Below, piece by piece: positions 59,121 through 64,000 of a DNA stretch of 64,000 nt. Location of the stretch: assembly GCA_964016885.1 (NCBI GenBank), contig OZ024742.1, positions 3,923,275-3,987,274 of the forward strand. The letters run 5' to 3'. The stretch comes from Eledone cirrhosa. Its lineage: Eukaryota > Mollusca > Cephalopoda > Octopoda > Eledonidae. The notes beneath the pieces are model-generated. The model had not been told where the DNA came from and ran no database searches. It was given only the letters and a program-made list of their open reading frames with translations. The position numbers and the translations under genes are program-made. Position 1 is the stretch's first letter. Every line of letters begins with the position of its first letter.

Positions 59121-59672
59121 TGGATTACAATTGTTGGTTGATTTCGCTATAGCGTTGGCAGTTAGGCATACTAAACCTTCTATAATCAGAATTTACTATA
59201 AGCCAAAAATTAAAAAAACATGGCAGCTTAATAAATTGCTTGATTTCTTTTTATGTAACTTTTTATCACATTTTCAGTGCATTTCTTAACTGAACATATT
59301 TTTGATTAAAGAGCTAGTAAAGGTTTTCTGGCTGCCCTGTATGTCGAACCGAAATGCGCAAAAATGGGGCATGGTGGAAATAATCTGACTTCTTATTTGG
59401 ATTGAAATTACTCAGTTTGACTTGAATTTGCTATTTTAATTTGAGCAAAACTTTTGTGCTAGCCAAGCGTCCATAGTAATTCACTGCATACCTTCTTTTG
59501 CCCCCACCGGTATATACATGAAACCTAAAACAAACAATCCCTCCATATGTTCGTCAAGATAAAATGAAATTAAAGTAAATTCAGCCTTATAAGACCGTAA
59601 AATTAATTTAAGTAGAAGGCCTAACCGCCAACGCCATAGTGAAATCAACCAACTTATACTGAAAATAATCCA
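59121..59672. repeat. Imperfect inverted repeat pair inside the Helitron (MITE-like)
   Basis: The segment around 59121-59205 (TGGATTA, then GTTGGTTGATTTCGCTAT, GCGTTGGC, GTTAGGC) recurs in reverse complement at about 59585-59672. The arms are about 80 bp with scattered mismatches and small indels, and about 380 bp separates them. The shape suits a small terminal-inverted-repeat element nested in the Helitron, or a foldback. I saw no clear target-site duplication, so the class is open. A short open frame at 59083-59289 is not convincing as a gene. Confidence 0.6.
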
Positions 59673-59900
59673 AACGTTTAATAGGGAAAGTTTGCTAACC
59701 GTCGTAATAAAAAAATAAATATCAATAACTTACGAAGTAATGAACTCGCCGAACTTTTAAAGCGTTGTAGCATACAAAGGCAGTACAGTGCAAATGAAGC
59801 TATTAAACAAACTGGAGATTCCAATTCACTCTACTAAAGATTTACTTAATCGTCTGCACATTCGCTAATCGTCTGCTCATTCCATAAAAGGGAAATAATC

Positions 59901-60066
59901 GCCTATATCACCTCTCTGCATGACTGTCTGTCTGCACGCCTATATCACCTCTCTGCATGACTATCTGTCTGCACGCCTATATCACCTCTCTGCACGACTA
60001 TCTGTCTGCACGCGTATATCACCTCTCTGCACGACTGTCTGTCTGCACGACTGTCTGTCTGCACGC
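59901..60066. repeat. 37-bp minisatellite, about four copies
   Basis: GCCTATATCACCTCTCTGCA begins at 59901, 59938, 59975 and 60012 (with GCG in the last), giving a 37-bp period. Each unit ends in GACTGTCTGTCTGCAC or a close variant. The last part switches to a 16-bp subrepeat (ACGACTGTCTGTCTGC). It lies within the Helitron. Confidence 0.9.
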
Positions 60067-60358
60067 CTAACGAAATTTACAGATACATATATTTTAAATA
60101 AACTTATATAATTTTTGCTTTTTTTTACGAAATATTTGCTTGTTTTACGTAGTCTTTAAATAGACTTGTTTTCAAGTAAAAATATTGTTTTAAAAGGCTT
60201 TTAAATGGAAATGAAGCAAAACGGAAGCTTAGTGTTCGAACTGATGAATTTTGCAGGTCAAAATTTTGCTGGCTCGACAACTGTTCGTGTATTGTGTTAA
60301 TGTCATTTTAAACGCTGAGAAAGCCAGCGTAAATTTTTTAATTTTTGCCAGCGTAATT

Positions 60359-60513
60359 TTTTTAATTTTTGCACGCAGAAAATGTAAACAGAACGTAAGA
60401 CGCTACGCTGAATGTAAACAGAACAAAGGGAAATCATTTTTTTAATTTTTGCACGCAGAAAATGTAAAGAGAACGTAAGACGCTACGCTGAATGTAAACA
60501 GAACAAAGGGAAA
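60359..60513. repeat. 80-bp direct tandem duplication
   Basis: GCACGCAGAAAATGTAAA starts at 60371 and again at 60451, exactly 80 bp apart. About 75 bp on each side matches with one substitution (AACAGAAC versus AAGAGAAC). A shorter AATTTTTGC repeat precedes it. It is part of the Helitron's 5' region. Confidence 0.9.
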
Positions 60514-60732
60514 TATCTGATCACTTACGCTCAAAAATCGATACATTATATTCGATTTCGTCAGATAGGGCGGGTCAATCTGAAATATTTTTTTTCCGAT
60601 GTCTTCGCTAGGGCTCAATGTACAAGTATAGCAATTTCGGTGCAATTCCGTGAGAGATTCTAAGAGGAGATGTGTGCCAAAAATCGATAGACAGACAGAC
60701 AACCTCAGTTTTATATATATAGATATACAAAC

Positions 60733-60736
<4 letters not shown>

Positions 60737-60775
<39 letters not shown>

Positions 60776-60799
60776 TGTAAAGGAGTAATATATATATAA

Positions 60800-60861
<62 letters not shown>
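60737..60861. repeat. Compound (TA)n microsatellite
   Basis: (TA)n at about 60737-60774 and 60811-60861 flanks GTAAAGGAGTAATA (60777-60790) and a short (TG)n. The arrangement mirrors the tract at 55196-55305 before Penelope-like element 1. It lies just outside the Helitron 5' end. Confidence 0.9.
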
Positions 60862-60866
<5 letters not shown>

Positions 60867-61370
60867 GCAATGATAGAACATTACTTTAAGGGTGCATATA
60901 CCGGAAATGGTTTCTCTGAGTTAAAAAGCTGGCAGCCTCGGAGAGATTTCTAAATCTATAGTCGATACTAACAACACATTCACACATATATTATTGTACT
61001 TTCCTGATTAAGGACTAAAGTCCGATACTTGAAATCTTTTTTGTCTTTCATCTAGGGCGTAAACCTAATAATACTAATTGCTTTTGTATCTCTGTTTATC
61101 ATTCATTTTATTATATATAAGTTACCTGTGGCTGTTGTAAGGGTTGCATAACAGGTCCATGCTGGTGTCACAGAAATACCTATAATAAATATGATTGTGT
61201 AACTTCTGTCTTAACGTTTATTTCATACATGGTAATTCTGTTAGGTTTGATTGTCACATTTAAATGGATAGATACAACTGACGTGGGGTGCTCTTTTCTG
61301 GTTACACTTGTTTATCAATGAGACGTTACAGTGGACTTATCACAAATAAACAACACAGTAACTAACAACT
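60862..61370. other. Non-coding stretch with a hammerhead-like hairpin
   Basis: No gene is visible in this 0.5 kb. At 61004-61028 the plus strand reads CTGATTA-A-GGAC-TAAA-GTCC-GATA, which resembles a hammerhead core (CUGANGA, stem II, GAAA) with the core G changed to T and GAAA changed to GATA. It may be a relic of a Penelope-like element terminal region, but no coding remnant adjoins it on this strand. Confidence 0.35.
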
Positions 61371-61424
61371 ACACACACACAACCACACACACACACTCAC
61401 ACTCACATATATATATATATATAT
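61371..61424. repeat. (AC)n/(TA)n microsatellite
   Basis: Interrupted (AC)n changes directly into (AT)n. It ends at GGGG (61425). Confidence 0.9.
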
Positions 61425-62022
61425 GGGGTAAAAAATTATCGTTATAGGTAATTCAGTTAGAGGTTGTGAGTACTCTGCGTCGTGGATAATTTTAAGGTAC
61501 GGTTTTGTATAACTCAACAAGATGTATCCATAGTTAGGCAGCGAGTTCGTGGCAATTCCTATTACTTTTCATGTTAGCACTAAACCCACCACAGAATCCT
61601 TATAAGGACACTTACTCACCACCACCACAAGCATACTCTGTACTTACATGCTCTCACTTATCCTTATTTATTTATTTATATTTTCCATTTTATTATTTTA
61701 TTATTTTTTTAATGTATCTTTTCTTATCTTATTCTTTTACTTTTTACATCTGTAACTTCTCTACCTATTTATCATATATGTTTTATTATTGATGTCATTG
61801 TTTTGATTAAACGCTACTCTTCTATATATATCTTGCCTCGAGTTAATTATTTTTATATCTACGTATTCTGATGTGTTGATCAGAGGTAAATAATGTAATG
61901 GAGATCGAGTGACGCAACTTCAAGCGATTAGCGACCTCTAGACTCACCTGATCAATGAAACAATTGACAATACCTGAAATAAAGCCCCTTATTGGACAGA
62001 CAATTACTCTTCATTCTTTCAC
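61425..62022. other. AT-rich intergenic DNA, no gene seen
   Basis: This stretch includes a T-rich, TTTA-rich segment (61655-61745). The 73-codon plus-strand frame there (61571-61792) is low-complexity Phe/Tyr/Leu and is not credible as a gene. The part next to 62023 may belong to the 3' region of Penelope-like element 2, which reads leftward. Confidence 0.5.
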
Positions 62023-62038
62023 TATATATATATATATA
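62023..62038. repeat. Short (TA)n tract
   Basis: Eight TA dinucleotides lie about 240 bp downstream (minus strand) of the stop codon of Penelope-like element 2. Confidence 0.85.
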
Positions 62039-62275
62039 GAAGTGGTTACATAACAGTTAGTTCACCATACCGAGAACAATTGTTTCACCTTAACGGATCC
62101 GCAGCTCGTAAAGGACATGGTTATACGGAACAGGAAGGACAACCGTACGAACGCACATACGCAGAAACCGGTCACTTCACACAGGCAATACTAAAAGGCG
62201 TGCGAGAGGTGTAAGGGAGATAACTGCGAAAGTCCGAAAAGTTTCTAGTTGATAAGAAAATTATGATGTTGTAAT

Positions 62276-63390
62276 TCAATCCGGAGCTTTGTAGTTATGC
62301 AAGAGGTGTTTCGAGACGTGTGGACAACATGTGAGGAATTCATTTCTCGTGTTTAGGCAATCACTATTGCATAATCTCTTTAGAATATTTATTCGTTCAT
62401 CAATACATAGTCCACACGACGGATTTCCCCCTGCGTATGGCTTCGACTTAGTGATGGCTTTCCATTGAGTGGAGTAGTCTATACTTGAGTCCTTGAGGGA
62501 CCATACATGGCTCGCGAGTTTCGTGGATGAACGTCTGTGCGGGTACCTAAAGGTCGACAGGTGGTTCAGGAAACGTCCCTTAAATTGGTCCACCGCCATA
62601 CCCACATATGATTTGACCTCCTGTGGTTGATTTAGTCGGTTGGAAGTGACCACAGCTTCATAAATTACAGCAGGTGTGTTGCATTGCTGTTGAACGGGAC
62701 AAGCTTCGGGCTTACAGCAAGAGCACCCTTGTGGGGTGTTGCTCCTAGGGCTGTTGGTGATGTGTCCTTCATGTTCTTAGCGCAGGAGTATCATAGTTTT
62801 ACTTTGTGTCGGTTAAAGGTGGAGCGGTATTTATGACATATATGAAAGTGTCTATCTAAGAGGGCTAGAAAATCTTTGCCTACATTGGTTTTAACGTTGA
62901 GTGAGAAGGGAGGAGAGAACCAGATAGTTTGTCTATTGTTACGCTTTCTTTTCTTATTGCTGTTGTTGATAGTGGGAGAGTAAGTGATAGGTTGCGAGAA
63001 GCCGCTGTTAGCTAACGCCGTGTTATAGTAGGGTGCCGCCTTGTCAAAGATAGCCTTATTAGAGGAGAGGTTTGAGAGGTTCTAGTACTGATATTATTTA
63101 CGAAGTTTCTAAAAACAGTGGGAGGGTGGCATGGGTCCTTGTGAATGTAATTGAGCTTTTCGTTTAGCTTATGGAAGGGTCTGTGGGTGTGTGTGCGAAG
63201 GTCTAAATTAATGTCTAAGAAATCTACGCTAGAGAGGTTGGTAGCTACTGTTATCCTAAGTCCTAACTCATTGGAGGTAGAAGTCTTTTTTAAACCGATC
63301 GAGGTCGTGACCACCTTTATGGCTCAATAAGGTCAGTCAATCGTCGCGGTATATTCCCGTGTGGAAGTCCGGGAATCTAACACGTAATAT
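62276..63390 (-). pseudogene. Penelope-like element 2 (YRDD lineage), 5'-truncated and broken
   Basis: The remnant covers the last RT motifs and the GIY-YIG endonuclease. In order on the minus strand: GIYRDD (codons 63357-63340; the Asp pair is the catalytic motif C); LGLRITVATN...VDFLDINLDLR with a PF.KLNEKLNYIH continuation; NKAIFDKAAPYY; IWFSPPFSLNVKTNVGKDFLALLDRHF; YSCAKNM; a CSCCKPEAC Cys cluster; then the nuclease with VIY, SYVGMA, FKGRF.NH, HVWSLKDSSIDYSTQW and CGLCIDE. It ends at a stop at 62278-62276. Breaks are TGA at 63339-63337, frame changes near 63275, 63075 and 62760, and TGA at 62793-62791. Everything before motif C is missing where a (TA)n tract begins, which fits 5' truncation or microsatellite invasion. 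The motifs differ strongly from element 1 (YRDD against YVDD, WSLKD-type nuclease), so it is a separate PLE lineage. Confidence 0.88.
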
Positions 63391-63402
63391 GTCTAAAATA
63401 AA

Positions 63403-63410
<8 letters not shown>

Positions 63411-63461
<51 letters not shown>
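63411..63461. repeat. (TA)n microsatellite at the truncated end of element 2
   Basis: About 25 TA dinucleotides begin about 20 bp beyond the last recognisable codon of Penelope-like element 2. This is the third place in the right flank where a retroelement edge or its immediate neighbourhood meets (TA)n. Confidence 0.9.
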
Positions 63462-63462
<1 letters not shown>

Positions 63463-64000
63463 GCATATAAATACGTGTATGTGTGTGTAGGCAACTCAGG
63501 CAGAAAGGTAAATACTTAGAAAGCCGCCCAGTAAATGATGCTACTCTCATCGTTTTAATTGTTAACAATCTCTCATACAATTAAATCAACTATGTAAAAC
63601 TACAGAACCTCACAAAATACAACAGACGCTCAATGTTCACAATTTGAAATTTTATATCCAAGAGGTTTTATCCGTTTTGCATTTAATACTTTTTCTTCTC
63701 TTACGAACAAAAATCAATAAATCCATGACATTAAATGCCTGGAAGTGCTCTATGTATTATATATCTTAAATAATCTACCTAGTTTCCTTCTGGGCATTGA
63801 ATTGACCGATATGTTTTATTGAGAATTTCGCTGAAACACGATGCAGTAAGTAAATGGTTTGAAATGGTTTGAATTTGCCGATAGAAATCTATCACAGTTC
63901 CTGAGATTCTGCTTACTTAGAGCTTATTAAGATTCATGTCCCTCACAATTTTCGAATAATTACATTTGATAGCAATTTCAATATCTGTACTTTTTATCTG
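63462..64000. other. AT-rich DNA to the window end, no gene seen
   Basis: No open frame with recognisable content, no repeat and no RNA gene is visible in this last 540 bp. Confidence 0.5.

Larger units (their letters stand above)
58440..60723 (-). mobile_element. Non-autonomous Helitron, both ends present
   Basis: Read on the minus strand, the element starts TCTATATATATAAAACTG (from 60723) and ends in CTAG (58443-58440). The 5' TC end is preceded by A (60724) and the 3' CTAG is followed by T (58439), as expected for Helitron insertion between A and T. A GC-rich palindrome (58452-58467) lies about 8 bp inside the 3' end. The length is about 2.28 kb. There is no Rep or helicase domain, and the only coding remnant is an STPR-type N-terminal fragment near the 3' end. 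Internal repeats (59121-59672, 59901-60066, 60359-60513) account for much of the interior. It is most likely an internally deleted derivative of an autonomous element. Confidence 0.85.

Noticed and set aside
59920..60111. 63-codon frame rich in Leu, His and Cys
   Set aside because: It is a translation of the 37-bp minisatellite.
60442..60870. 142-codon minus-strand frame with Tyr-Ile repeats
   Set aside because: Its first part is (TA)n and the rest is the 5' non-coding end of the Helitron.
61941..61970. CTGATCA...GAAAC as another hammerhead core
   Set aside because: There is no stem II between the two boxes, so the match is chance.

Overview
The window looks like a repeat-dominated stretch of an animal (metazoan) nuclear genome. 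I see no intact host protein-coding gene, no rRNA and no tRNA. Two Penelope-like retroelements with GIY-YIG endonucleases, a Helitron with an STPR-type protein remnant, long (TA)n and (CA)n microsatellites and AT-rich spacer all point to an invertebrate. A mollusc, perhaps a cephalopod, is my guess from repeat style and is not proven.

Positions 1-54532 are one uninterrupted satellite array of a 17-bp unit (about 3,200 copies) with consensus CAGACACCATCAAC[C/T]GT. The left edge is outside the window and the right edge is abrupt. Variant units form a mosaic of higher-order repeats. A block starting at position 1 recurs 6,806 bp later. A 5.6-kb block at about 17.9-23.5 kb recurs 7,968-7,985 bp later. 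A 2,346-bp block (138 units) is tandemly duplicated at about 35.8-40.5 kb. A 4,573-bp block (269 units) is tandemly duplicated at about 44.9-53.9 kb. Because 17 is not a multiple of 3 and the plus-strand unit has no stop in any phase, all three forward frames encode the same 17-residue peptide. The very long open frames are therefore a by-product of the satellite and are not genes.

Positions 54533-64000 are ordinary AT-rich DNA filled with decayed mobile elements. They hold a plus-strand Penelope-like element (55311-57883; YVDD reverse transcriptase plus C-terminal GIY-YIG) broken by one stop and about five frameshifts. A (CA)n tract and a tail with a hammerhead-like hairpin follow it. Next is a complete-ended non-autonomous Helitron on the minus strand (58440-60723) inserted between A and T. 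It carries a four-repeat, 23-residue STPR remnant and several internal repeats. The last element is a 5'-truncated minus-strand Penelope-like element of a different lineage (62276-63390; YRDD motif plus GIY-YIG), also broken.

No operon or pathway logic applies here. The mobile elements are dead, and the satellite is best read as structural or selfish DNA whose expansion history is recorded in its variant units.
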